Positions 21,950 to 33,980 of a stretch of DNA of 64,000 nt are shown piece after piece (within the stretch, counting starts at the first letter, position 1; each line of letters starts with the position of its first letter). The position numbers and the translations under genes are program-made. The notes beneath the pieces are model-generated. The model was not told the DNA's origin, did not search any database, and saw only the letters and a list, made by a program, of their open reading frames with translations. This stretch comes from Arabidopsis thaliana (Eukaryota > Streptophyta > Magnoliopsida > Brassicales > Brassicaceae), in the NCBI RefSeq assembly GCF_000001735.4, contig NC_003074.8, positions 10,106,101 through 10,170,100 on the forward strand, read 5' to 3'.

Positions 21950-22438
21950 TTAGACCAAACACCAACCATCTTCTTCTTCTTCTTCTTCTTCTTCGTTGTC
22001 ATCTAACACATGTTCCATCATCATCATCCCCACATCGTAAAAACTCATACTTTCATCATAACTATGAGACCCACCACCATCTTCTTTCTCGCTTTTATCT
22101 CCATTACTCTCTGTCTTCACCTTTTCAACTCCAGCTTCTTGTTCTACATCGTCTTCACAATGGTTAGGATCCAAGAAACTAGGGAGATTCAAAACAGGTT
22201 CTGTCTTGACCCGCCACGTCAGCAGTTTGTAGCTTGATGAAGCAATGTCGTTTGATCTCACCCAATGCACTTGACCAGGCCACACTTTCCGGTGAGCTTT
22301 GTTTGGTTTTGATGGCAATGTGGTTAATAACTCAGAAGGTTGAGGTGAAGTCAAAGAGTTGACCGGTCTTGTGTTAAGCGGTGGTGGAAGAATCCGGTAA
22401 GTTCTGACAAGACCATGTTGCCGACCTTGTCGTCTCAT
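21950..22438 (-). CDS. uncharacterised protein with acidic tail (162 residues)
   Basis: A single open frame beginning MRRQGRQHGLVRTYRILPPP, with a central basic and tryptophan-containing segment (HRKVWPGQVHWVRSND) and a C-terminus of consecutive Asp/Glu ending DGWCLV. I do not recognise the family. The acidic run is encoded by a TTC/GAA microsatellite at 21969-21994, so its length may vary. No signal peptide or membrane segment was seen. The upstream AT-rich region with ATATATAAG at about 22511 could be a TATA box. Confidence 0.65.
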   Translation of the reverse strand: MRRQGRQHGLVRTYRILPPPLNTRPVNSLTSPQPSELLTTLPSKPNKAHRKVWPGQVHWVRSNDIASSSYKLLTWRVKTEPVLNLPSFLDPNHCEDDVEQEAGVEKVKTESNGDKSEKEDGGGSHSYDESMSFYDVGMMMMEHVLDDNEEEEEEEEDGWCLV

Positions 22439-23358
22439 CTCAACCGTCGAATATTAAAGAAAGAATGAAAGAGAGAGAGAGATTTTTCGAATTTGGAAGT
22501 TAGCTTGAATGATATATAAGCCAAGAAGAGCTTTAATGGAGTCAAAACGTAACATCCAACAACAAGAGTAGTTTGTGGGTTAAGTCAATGAGTTGTTGTT
22601 ATAGATAACGTGCAGGTCTTAAATAATTGAAGACTTCTTTATCTTTGCCATTACAGAAAAGAAAAAAAAAACAGAACATATATGAATTTAGAATTTGAGG
22701 TTACATTATTGTTTATACTTAGTACTCACAATTTAAAAAAACTTTGATTCAATTTCTTAAACCTTTTTTTTTTTTAATATCTGAAAGTTCAAATCTAAAA
22801 ATCATATATCTTCTCTACATCAGGTTAAATTCAACTCTTTTGGAAAAGAGATACCTTCCACCTCGAACTCAGCACCTCCACCTAAAAAATTTACCACTGA
22901 CCAACAGTACATTGGTAATTTCTTAAACTTATTGTGATGAATTAATCGATAAAATAACACATAATTCTCACCACTGAAAGAGGACTTTGATAACAGAGAG
23001 AAGATTATGCTGCAGGAAAATAAAATGATTAACCCTGCTTTGGTCAATAAATTAGAACCATTTTGACACAAGTCACTAAGACCTGAATACAGATGTAACA
23101 ATATACAAATAAGTTACAACCAAAATGACAACTTCAATTGCAAATCTAATAAGTTAAACTGAAGACTGATTCTTAGAAAGTTGCAAAAGTAGATTAAATT
23201 TTCATTTGGGCATTTCATCGAACATCTGGAAGACACTTCAGAACAAAAGACTAAGAAAACTCAAAACCAAATCTAAAACATGAATCTACAAATCTTATGA
23301 GAGCAAACAAGCAAATCTACACTAGACCATTGTTTTTCTTCTTCATCTTCTTCAAATC
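22439..23358. other. intergenic with SINE B
   Basis: Between two minus-strand genes. Besides the SINE at 22763-22916, no coding signal was seen. The right part (23.2-23.36 kb) is the likely 3' UTR of histone H3. Confidence 0.55.
22763..22916 (-). mobile_element. tRNA-derived SINE (copy B) with 12-bp target duplication
   Basis: Flanked by AATTTCTTAAAC at 22751-22762 and 22917-22928. On the minus strand it starts ACCAATGTACTGTTGG, has A-box-like TGGTCAGTGGTAA and B-box-like GAGTTCGAGGTGG, and ends TTTGAACTTTCAGATATT followed by an A tail. It is the same family as copy A at 5921-6075 (154 against 155 bp). Confidence 0.85.
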
Positions 23359-24024
<666 letters not shown>

Positions 24025-24323
24025 TTAATTATTGCGATGTGTAACGGTGTTTGTGATCCAAAGACTCTGAGTGAGACAGAAGTGTTTTCATCTTTGATAT
24101 TACGATCTGTTCAATGAATTTATTCCATCAACAGATTGCGAAAATTTGTAGGCTTTTACAATACAAACTCTGATCTCTCTCTATTTGTGATATCTGTTTT
24201 TTTTACTTATAAAATATCACATAAGCTTCCTCTGTTTCACAAGTTTGACATCCTGAATTGTGTTTTAAATCTTCTACATTGTCTCTAGTCTTCAAACATA
24301 CATGAACATAAGGAGTTCAAGGC

Positions 24324-24656
24324 TCAAATCGGGCAACACTGAACACAAACGGGAGGCTGTTTTTCTATGTTGCAGTCACAGCAAGCTGTTAGGCAATGGT
24401 TGTTGCAGCCTGCACGTGAAGAACAACAACAAAAAGCAATGGTACCTTCCACAGTTAAAAAACATTATCGTTGTTTTTACTTTCTAGAACTAGTATTCGA
24501 AGCTATGGTACCTTCCACAGTAACAAATAGAGACTTCTGATGCTCCCGCAAGCTCGGAAAGAACTCAAACTGTTGTTTAGTTGCTGGAGCAACATCGGTT
24601 GCTGTTCCAATAGTAACCAAAGAGACAAAGAATATAGCTAGTGTTGCCGGTGTCAT
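24324..24656 (-). CDS. small secreted eight-cysteine peptide (76 residues, two exons)
   Basis: Exon 1 is 24656-24512 and exon 2 is 24409-24324, joined by a 102-nt GT-AG intron (231 nt coding). Exon 1 encodes a hydrophobic signal peptide (MTPATLAIFFVSLVTIGTAT) and a short linker. Exon 2 encodes a dense cysteine cluster: GCNNHCLTACCDCN, then PPVCVQCC, with spacing C-x3-C-x3-CC-x1-C-x8-C-x2-CC. Such architecture is typical of plant cysteine-rich signalling or defence peptides. I do not recognise the exact family. Neither exon alone makes a long frame, so simple ORF calling misses it. Exon 1 read without splicing stops after 59 residues. The intron contains a second copy of the exon-intron boundary sequence. 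Confidence 0.55.
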
Positions 24657-25108
24657 CTTTCTTGTTTGTTGTGTGATCAGTACTTGCAGTTATACTTACG
24701 CAGTCAATCATAAATGTCAAGGAAGTTATGATTGATACTTTTCTATGATTAAGCTATGATTGATAATACATCACGTTGTGTTCATGTGTACAGAAGGCAG
24801 AGACACAAGTACATGAAATGATTTTATCATAGGCCAATGCAGAGGGAACACAAAAGAGTAGATGATAAGTAGATGAGGTTTAAGTTTACTCGAGTTTTAT
24901 TACTTAAAGAGGAGATTTTCAGCAAGATACAACCACAAAGCTCATCTACTTGGGAAGACTTGCAAACGAGTTTTTTTAAGGCGCTAATATTTGGCAACAA
25001 CAATACAAGAATGAATTGAAAATCCGAAGAGGTTTTGTGAAGATTATTAGCTTCAAACGTTAAGACTGATGAGTTTCCCAACGGATCCCGCACACAAACT
25101 TAGCTGTT
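24657..25108. other. promoter of the small peptide gene and 3' flank of SDH2
   Basis: No further coding signal was recognised. Probable 3' UTR of the SDH2 gene occupies the right part. Confidence 0.45.
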
Positions 25109-26573
25109 TCAACGCTGAAGTTGCTTGATGTGAGTAATCTGTTTTCCTGGGTTCAAACCCTTTGGACAGGCACGAGCACAATTCAAGATTGTATGGCAAC
25201 GGTAAAGCTTGAACTCGTCGTCAATAGCCTCAAGTCTTTCCTTAGTGTACTCATCACGACTGTCGCTTATCCACCTACACATACCAACAAGTCTCTTGTT
25301 ACAAACACATCGAAAGGTCAAATTTCTATTGAATGCCCCATATATAGATCAGCTTCCTAAACCAAAACAACAATTCAGACAGTAATACAGTAGTGAAGAA
25401 CCACATAAGTGAAATCAATGCAGCTAACAACAATATATGAGAATCTTCCCAACCATCCATGCAAATTCTGAAAGCAAATTCCAAGAGTGAAGGGTTCCTA
25501 GTTCTACAATTTGCAACCACTTTCCATCAAAATAGACTTGAATGAGAATCAATGCAGCTAAACAACAAGATATACAAAATCTTCCCAACCATCCATGCAA
25601 ACTCCAAAATCAGACTACAAGATAAATCGTTTCCTAGTCCTACAATTGGAATTCAATTCCCCAAAAAGCCAACTTCTATATCCATTTTCAACATACCAAT
25701 CCTTCAAACAATCTTTTTTTCACTTACCAAGACAGCAAAATAGACTTGAATAAACAACATATATGGATCAATGCAGCTTAAAGCTTCCTAGTCCTACAAT
25801 TTTGCAACCAATCCCTCCAAACAAATCCAACTTCTATATCCATTATCAACAAGCAAATTCTCGAAACAATCATCAAACACTATCATTTCCCCCACTTACC
25901 TATTAGCGTGTAGCAAAGCAGCTGGACCAAGGTAAGACTCAGGATTCCACCAGTAACTAGGACAAGATGTGCTACAACAAGCACAAAGAATACATTCATA
26001 CATCCCATCAAGCTTAGCTCTATCCTTCTTACTCTGCAAAATCTCCTTAGCAGGAACAGACGCTGGAGTCTTCCTCTTCAACCACGGCTCAATACTCTTA
26101 TACTGATTATAAAAATTAGTCATATCAACAACCAAATCCTTAATCACAAACATATGAGGCAACGGTGTAATCGTCGTCTCCGATGCTTCATCTTGAATCT
26201 TTGTCAAACAAGCAAGTCCGTTACATCCATCAATGTTCATAGCACATGAACCACAGATCCCTTCACGGCATGATCTACGGAAAGTAAGAGATGGATCCAT
26301 TTCGTTTTTGATCTTAATCAAAGCATCTAATACCATTGGACCACAATCTTTGAGATCGATCTGGTAATTTTGAAGCTCTGGCTTCCCTGGATTATCTGGA
26401 TTCCATCGATAGATCTGAAAAGTCTTCAAGTTCGATCCTCTTCCGCCGCCAGAGGAAGCTTTTGTTTCCGCCTCCGCTCCTGTAGAGGTCCATCTCGCCG
26501 GAATTAACCTCGCCGCCGTGGCTAATTTCGACGGTTTCGTTCCAACCAATCTTCCGATCAAACCAGACGCCAT
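25109..26573 (-). CDS. SDH2-1: succinate dehydrogenase iron-sulfur subunit, mitochondrial
   Basis: Two exons, 26573-25900 and 25274-25109, give 279 residues. The N-terminus is an Arg/Ser/Ala-rich mitochondrial presequence. The [2Fe-2S] ligands are C102, C107, C110 and C122. The [4Fe-4S]/[3Fe-4S] cysteines lie in [12 protein letters not shown] (C194-C204) and in C251, C257 and C261-P. It passes electrons from SDH1-FAD to ubiquinone in complex II of the inner mitochondrial membrane and links the TCA cycle to respiration. Exon 2 carries the last cluster ligands. Arabidopsis has SDH2-1 and SDH2-2 as near duplicates; I choose SDH2-1 because of the neighbouring PBB and UKL genes. Confidence 0.95.
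25275..25899 (-). repeat. SDH2 intron with internal tandem duplication
   Basis: Within the single 625-bp intron a unit starting ATCAATGCAGCT recurs at about 25414, 25548 and 25767. Copies 1 and 2 share AATCTTCCCAACCATCCATG; copies 2 and 3 share CCTAGTCCTACAATT and CCAACTTCTATATCCATT. Part of each unit is lost in the third copy. Confidence 0.75.
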
Positions 26574-27271
26574 TTTTTTCCTCGGAGAAATCTGAAAATG
26601 GCTAAAAAATTAATTCAAGTATTTATATTTTTCAGAAGATAATTAATTTATAATAACTTGAAATTAGCCGAAATTGACGATTTAGGGAATATAAAATATA
26701 AATTTATAGAGACACAGGGGATTATAGCTACGTGTGCATATTTGTAAATGTGAGGCTTAGGTTCATCTACGTATAAGTGCCGTTGATCGTTTGAACACGT
26801 AATGTTCTGAATCATTGTGACCGTTCGTTATGGATACCGACTTAAGGTCAATCGTGGCGAACACACCACTGGATATTTCAAGGCGCGTGGTCTTCTCGAA
26901 AAGTGTAATACACGTGGCTTTGTTTGGTTGGATATTTTAACTTGAGGAGAACTTGAGAAGAACTGCGTCCCGTTTGGTAAGAGAAGAGAAACACGTAGTG
27001 CAGTTTGTGATTATGGTAATGCTTTTTATGGAAAGTTTCACCAATATATCTGCGAAGTTAAAAATAGTTTTTATCATTGTTACATAATGATGTTTACTTG
27101 ATAGTATTTGATAACCAACAACAAAATTGAGCAGTTTCATAAACGAAAACATACACTGTTCTATAAATAAATAAAAACGTCTGAAAAATCTTTACAAGGA
27201 ATGACAAAGTTTATAAAGCAAAGAACTAAATGCGTTTTAAGTTTCAAATATCCACACCACACGTTCCATGT
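26574..27271. other. SDH2 promoter region and downstream flank of the next gene
   Basis: No gene was seen. It contains ACACGTGG/CACGTAG-like ACGT motifs around 26790-26920. Confidence 0.5.
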
Positions 27272-30011
27272 TTAAACTATATCTACATTCCTTGAGACAC
27301 CCTTTTGCGATTCTTGATCAGATCCATTGACACTTCCTTTTCTTCTGAACGATCTCTGACTGAATATCCGCGAAATGATCTTAACCGGAGCTGGCGGTTC
27401 TGTTATCGATTCGTCCTTAGCCGAATTGTTGTCTTTCAAGTCCAAATCTTCCGATAGTTTCTTCACTAATGCCACAAAATGTCGACGAAATGTTGGATAT
27501 CTTGATACCGTTTTCGTTAGCCCTTGCATCCTAATAAAACACACAAAGACATGGAACTTTTTGTTTACAAACAAAACCAAATTGTTCGAAAATAATCGAA
27601 ACTTTAAAGCGGTTTTTTACCTGCGAGCAAAGGCATCGAGTTCGGCTCTTTTACGTTCGGTGAGAGGAGGAGACGCGGAAATGGCATTCGAGCTCTTTAG
27701 CCTCTCTGGATCTCCAAATAGCAAAACTAATCTTCCGAGGTACTCTTCTTCTTCCTCAGACAAGTTTGTAGCTTTCATTTGCTCCTTTAGTATCAAAAAC
27801 GGATTCAGAAACCAATCAAAGAAGACGTCTTTTGGGCGGTTCATGGTAGTTATTTCAGTTACACCGTCACCTACACAAACATGCAGCCAAGTAAAAATCT
27901 CTCCTTTGCTCGGTTTTGTTGGTTTCTTGATAAGCTATATGAAAATAAAAAAACAAAGATCGAAACTTTACTTAGTAACAAGCCGGAAGAATTGGCTTTG
28001 ACTGAGCGAAGAATCTCGTAAAGAAGTCCATAAGCCGGTAAACCAACGCTGATCACTTGGCTGCCTTTACTAGATCTCGCTTCTTCGATATCTTTCGAGT
28101 TTATCAGTCCTTTTGTCGCTAAAACTTCTCCATATCTTCTACATTCCACAAAGAGCTCATTCAACAGCTGCATACAGACATCAAAGTCAAGAACGACAAA
28201 AGATTGATTTTTCACATTAGGTTTGGTGAATATAAGGTGTGGGCTTACATCGAGAGGCTTAATATCAATCATAGGGACTCTGACTGATCCTCCTCTCATC
28301 GATGACGCGTTCTTGACAGAGCCTAGTCTTGGTACAGGACCAGAAAAAGGCGTTGGTTCCTCGTCCTTTCTTCGATATTTCGGCCTTGGAAAACAAGAAC
28401 CTTCAGGCAAGTCAAGTATATCGGTGCTATACTCGTCGTAAATGGAGACAGAGGCAACTATATAGCAGAGTCCATAGTAAAAAGATGATTCTTGATATGA
28501 GACTACTCCTGCATAAGCACCAAGGAAGATACTAGAGATAACTGATCCAATAACCGCGCCCGTGACAGCCAAAGGCCAGAGTAAGATCGCGAGGCCTGCT
28601 ATGGGGACACACATTGTCTCCAAGAATGGACCTTCCCGTCCAATCAAGTCGTGAAACAAACGGTGCCATCCTTTGAACAACATATAAGGGCTTTTGCATA
28701 TGGCTACAAGTGAGATAACCGGAGGATCAACAAGTATCCCGAGAACTGAAACTACTAAAGCCCCTGGAAGTTGAAGTAGCCTGAGAATAGATAGAAGATG
28801 TAAGACACTATCGAACAATCGGTTTCACAATGGAGCTAACCAATGAACATATTATATAATACCTTATTTCATAATATTTTCGATCCGGACAGCTTTGTTT
28901 CAGCTCATCCATAAGTGAGAAGTATGAATGAAAGCAAACATCTTTAAAATCCCGAACAACGGTGAAGCTGCGTTGCATGGTGCTCCAAGTTCCATCATAA
29001 AAGCAATGGAAAAACTGGTAAGGCTTGCCTTCACCAACAGCATCAAAGGTGGCGAAAATTGGGGAGAAGAAACCATATAAAGCTCCTCCCAAAACACTTC
29101 CTAAAATACCAACAATAGGCCAGAGAATGATGGCAGCAGGAAGACATAAGCATAGAAAGATCTTCAAGATTGGTCCTACTTGTTTGGCACTGCATGTTAG
29201 AGGAACCAAAATAAGATCATCTTTATAAGATCATCTTTAACGTCATAAAGATAGAGCCAAGGGGTTGAGGAATTAGTTACCTCACGATTGAATAGAAAGT
29301 CCAAACGATGTGGACTGGTAGAAGACTCAGTATGACCGCGGAGTTGCCTATAGTCACAACGAGGCATACGAGTGGGCACAAAACAATACCTACGCAACAA
29401 AGAAAGAGCCTTTCAGATCAGAAAACAAATTCCAGTGAATCTTTAAAAAACATGTTCATGAGTTTCAGTGATAAGAAAACACTAGACAGTATTGATGAAC
29501 CCTTAAACCCTTAGACTTTTCCAAACGTTTTTACTATATTTAGTGAACCCTAATGGACCCTAAACAAAATCAAAATGCATGAGTTTGACTTCAGTTTCCA
29601 CATATTAATGTAATTGAAAGAGGCCTGAGCAAGGAAAGAAAAGTCATTAGGGAGAACAATAAAGGAACCAACTAAAAGTCAACATCCATCTAAACAAGAA
29701 GTCAACATCCTGGTGAGTTATGTTCTTACCAAAAGAAATCTGTCTGAATAAACTGAAAAATTGGGCTTAAAGAAGTAGAAATTCATCAAAAGTTTAGACC
29801 TTTTAGTGAGTGACACCAAATAAAACAACCAAAAGTTTCTTAAAAGAGGACCATCAGTACCAAAAGTAGAAACAAATGTTATAAATTGAAGTAAAAGATT
29901 CACTCTAAAGTTCATACCTTTGATGAAACCCAGAAATAGCAATCCAATGAAATAAGGAAGGAAGAGTAAGAATTGGAATAAAGAAGCTCGAAATCCTATT
30001 GGAGGCTCCAT
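27272..30011 (-). CDS. uncharacterised plant multi-pass membrane protein (588 residues)
   Basis: Seven exons: 30011-29918, 29389-29281, 29189-28863, 28780-28249, 28167-27972, 27870-27621 and 27530-27272; 1767 nt. The N-terminal half has several hydrophobic segments, beginning FQFLLFLPYFIGLLFLGF and continuing through IVLCPLVCLVVTIGNSAVI, FLCLCLPAAIILWPIVGILG and GLAILLWPLAVTGAVIGSV, so it is a membrane protein. The C-terminal half is soluble, with a Glu-rich patch (SEEEEEYLGRL) and a basic tail. I know it only as a conserved plant protein family without assigned function. The start at MEPPIGF fits the first hydrophobic exon. The intron 28248-28168 region can be read through in frame (see findings). 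Confidence 0.85.
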
Positions 30012-30846
30012 TGAAATTGAACTGAAACTTTCAACTATACTCACAAACTTAACACAAACCCATCTTAAGAATCAGTCAACACCTTCTTCCTGAAACATAT
30101 AAAGATTCGAAACAGAGTAAATTCAAAAATAAGTAAAGAAGAGCTGGAATTTAATTCTTAATTACGAAAACTTTGAAGCTCTCCGCAAACACACAAGTCT
30201 TTTAAAATTACTAAAAACAAACAAGTTGAAATCTTGGCTTTAAAAGTCCTCACATGGGTTGTACAGATTTGAGTAGAGAGATTTACGGTTAAGAAACTGT
30301 TTCTCTTCTCAATAAACAAATAAAAAAAATCAAAGCACGAGAACCAAAAAGCAAAAACTGACCTTTTTGTCCGAAGAAGAAGAAGAAGAAGAACCAAAAA
30401 AGGATGTCTTTTTTTTTCTACTTATCTTGTCGTGGATGCTTTGAGCTCAACGCATTAGCGAATATGTAAACTTAGAGATAGAGAGAGGTCAAACAATATG
30501 TGTAGATCAAACGAGACGTCATGAAAATGTCAAAATTTGCAGTTAAAACTATTAATTTATTTTTTGGCCAAACTTTGTTTACTACTATTATATGATCAAA
30601 TAAATATGTATTTATTGTTCGGATACAAATCAATGAAAATGAAAACTGTAGTGACGGCTACCTTTTGTTTCGACAAGGGAATTAGGTTATTAATTGTAAT
30701 TAATATTTTCGTCCAAAAAAAAATATTGTAATTAATAAAATTGCAATGTTGTCATTTGTCAATTATTATCATCAAACAGCAATGGTGTGATTAACGGAAA
30801 CAAAACACATGTTACCGAAAAAGATTCACTCATGAGATACATAGTT

Positions 30847-31066
30847 AAACTATGATTGGTAACAGCTTTGTATCAAACTTTACAAAACATAGAATTTTAA
30901 CAATTATTAATCACAAAAACTTTATAAAAACATTACAAACAGTTTTACCTTCAGCTTTTTTTACAGCTTTCTCATACAGCTTTACATTATTTCGATAAAG
31001 CTTACAGCTTCAGCTAATTGCTAAAAAATTTATACAACTTTTGGTTACCAATCAGACACGATAGTT
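30847..31066. mobile_element. MITE-like element with inverted ends
   Basis: The left end has ACTATGATTGGTAAC and the right end GTTACCAATCAGACACGATAGT; their TGATTGGTAAC cores are inverted copies. ATAGTT flanks both sides (30841-30846 and 31061-31066). The interior repeats ACAGCTT several times, as in subterminal repeats of hAT-like elements. It is non-coding. Confidence 0.55.
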
Positions 31067-32287
31067 TCAAAAAAAAATATTACTTGATTTGCTGTTGTTT
31101 TAATTACCCTCTAATATTAATATAGTACATTTTAAACTTGATTTGTTGACAAACACACAAAGAAAACTCTTGATTCATAATTACTTGGAGCAACAGTGAA
31201 ATTAACTACTTGAATACGCTAATTAAAATAATTATAGTCAAATTTGTTATCAAATTTTTAAAAAACAAAATATTCAAAAATATTTCGTATAAAAATTCCG
31301 AATAAATATTAATATCTTCGTTTGCAATATCCAAAAAAATATGTTCCTTTGTAATTTAGTGTAGAGAGATCATTTGAGTATATTTGAAGCAAAAAGAGCT
31401 GTTATGTTTTAATACAACTGGCACTTTATTATTAAAATAAAATGGAGTTTAATGATTGCACACTTGTTGATTCTGTTTGTGACAAAAGAAAATTGATTCA
31501 TTATCAAATGATTCTTCTTTTTGTCATTTTATAATGTTTTGAGACGAGGGAATGAATGGTTGTTTTATAATGCTTAAAATCCATACGGCAGATTAATTCG
31601 TTTTATATACACAAATGGCAGAAATTATTACAACTAGCTGTGTCTCGTGTTGTCTAGCAATAATCCGCTGTGATATTCGTCTTTTTCTATCCACCATGCA
31701 CGGTTGTTATTACTTTTAAATTAATGATAAAAAAAGGAGAAGATAAAATAAGATTGTTACGTTCGCAATAAAATGATTGAAATTTGTAAACCTGTTTATT
31801 AATCCGATATACATAAAATCTCAAGCTAATCATATTTGAATACTAAGTGTCGCAGTAGTATTTGATCACATATAGTCTGCAGTGCGCAAGGATGAAATAT
31901 ATGGTTAAAACCAAGTATTCATGGTGTTTAACTTTTATTTCCCAAAATTAAATTCAAAAAAGTGTAGTATAATACTATCGATGATCGTGTGAAATGTTTT
32001 CCCATAACTGCTGGAGGCCCGGTTCATATTTTATTTTAGCTCTATGCTAAAATTAAAACTTAAGCCCATATATACTTGATAGATTATCTTTAACAAATCA
32101 CGTGATATCCTGACATGGCAAATGGCACTATAAACCACTATTAATTGCTTCCAATAAATAATAGAAAAAAAATCTAGGGTTTTCGCTTAGATTCGCAATC
32201 GCATTTGTATTTGATTTGCTTCAATAGTGCGACACAAATAATAACGTTTGTGATCTATGTTTTAAAACGAATAGAAAGAATATTGCA

Positions 32288-32326
32288 TTTTGTGTGTGTG
32301 TGTGTGTATGTGTGTCTACTGTGTCA
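32288..32326 (+). repeat. TG microsatellite
   Basis: A run of alternating TG with one interruption. Confidence 0.8.
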
Positions 32327-33139
32327 TATGTAACGAATAGAAGGAAATTTGCATGTCTAGTTCTTATATCTAGTCATATGTAAGGAATCATGTTAATTTT
32401 GATCACAAAAACGCCGATTTATTACTTTGACAACACGATTGTGGTGTGGAAAAAAAAGAAAAGAAAAACCGTTTGTGGGTGGGGGCAAATTTTGGGAGAA
32501 AATTTTGTGAAGTGTTTTCTGAACTTTTTATACCCACCCGACTTTAGATTTTCGGAATATTTCGGGGAGGGTTTCATCTTTCAGTTGTCATATTATGGGG
32601 TCTTATTTTCGATATCCATCTTCACTATTGAGAAAACATTGTGGCTCATCGAAAACTCTTCGGGGCAGTAGAAATACGTACATAAAATTTATGTTAAAGT
32701 AAGAGTAGCAAGCCAATCTAGTTCAAAAGAATGATCTAATTTGAAAATGGGGATGTGATTATATATTACCAATCATTGTTTTACTTGTATAATATGATTT
32801 ATGATCATTTGAGAGACATGGGAGCTACGCCGCATAAGATTGTGTTGAATATCTATTCAGGATATATGAAGTTGTCGTGGAGGTGATACGGAATATAAAT
32901 ATGATTCTAGCTTAGTGTACCAAAGTTTTTAAAACTCCAAATCACGAACCATATAATCTAGAATATAGACGTTTGGATAATCATTTCTTGTCATGTGGTT
33001 TGGCAGAGATTTCTCTTTTCCGAAGGCAAATAGGGGTCATAAATCAAATCATTCATTTGGTTGAGATGAAAAATGAAGAAGAGCATGTAGTTTTTGTGAA
33101 TGGTCAAACTATTAGTATCGAAAAAGGAAACGGTTGAGG

Positions 33140-33630
33140 AAAAAGAATGGCTTCACGAGATGGACAAGGTAGAATCTTTATAGGCTATTAGTGTGGTTCC
33201 CCAATAATCAAAGACGATTCAGAAGTGGTCACAAAGGATTGCTAAAATAGAAAAGAAAAGAAAAAATGCTTTTATGTTTTTTCATTGTTGGAAGGTAGAT
33301 AGAAGAACAATAACTTGGAATGTGGAGAAAGCGTATCGAACGGAACAGATCAAGCATATCAGGCGGATCAAACGTATCAGGCGGATCAAGCAGCTTTTTA
33401 GAAAAGACGTTAAATGATGGAAAAAATAACCAAAAAAGATTGTGAGGAAGCTAATGAAGAAGTTTATTGGAGACATAAAGTATGACAAATGGAAAAAGAC
33501 TCCAATTTTTTTCATTCAGCTTCTAAAAGACGTGAACAAAAAATCGAATATTTGGTTTAACAGAATCATGGTAAAAATAGAGATGAATATAATATTATGG
33601 TGTTACAATATGTTTAGGATCATTTCACAA
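33140..33630 (+). mobile_element. LINE (non-LTR) ORF2 relic, 5' part of reverse transcriptase region
   Basis: Broken translation resembles the linker between endonuclease and reverse transcriptase of plant LINEs: VEKAYR, then NEEVYWRHK, and SNFFHSASKRREQK, each separated by stops or frame changes. An internal 18-bp repeat (GATCAAGCATATCAGGCG, 33348-33393) interrupts it. No ends or poly(A) were recognised. Confidence 0.6.
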
Positions 33631-33718
33631 GCAAAACATATGATGTAATCATAAAACATATGATGTCACAAACAAATAGTTCCTTGGATCTGAAAATGCA
33701 AGAAAAACACAACAGCAA

Positions 33719-33980
33719 GAAACGACATCGTTCTCAATGTCAAAAAGGTTGACATTAGGCAGTCACTTTTGACTACCATGCTCAATCAACGGTTAGTAGG
33801 TTTAACTTTTACATAGACATTCATCATTTCGTTTAAACACACAAAAATGGTTATGTGATTTTGTATCTTTGAATGCACGTGAGGAAGAAAACTGAAAAAA
33901 CTACGAAAACGGCATCGTTCGAGGTCAATAAGGTTGACTTTAAGCAAATACTTTTGACAACTAAACCCAATTAACGGTTT
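33719..33980 (+). promoter_or_regulatory. duplicated W-box-rich module upstream of the pectate lyase
   Basis: About 78 bp at 33719-33796 recur, diverged, at 33905-33980. Both contain a (G)GCATCGTT-like core, AAGGTTGAC, CTTTTGAC and CAACGGTT or TAACGGTT. TTGAC is the W-box core bound by WRKY factors; the role is inference. The pectate lyase ATG is about 230 bp downstream. Confidence 0.5.

Noticed and set aside
27375-28001. 208-residue plus-strand frame
   Set aside because: It runs antisense across exons 6 and 7 of the membrane-protein gene, which have proper splice sites and an in-frame join.
32480-32560. Hairpin of GTGGGTGGG and CCCACCC
   Set aside because: Arms are short and distant with no supporting flanks; likely chance.
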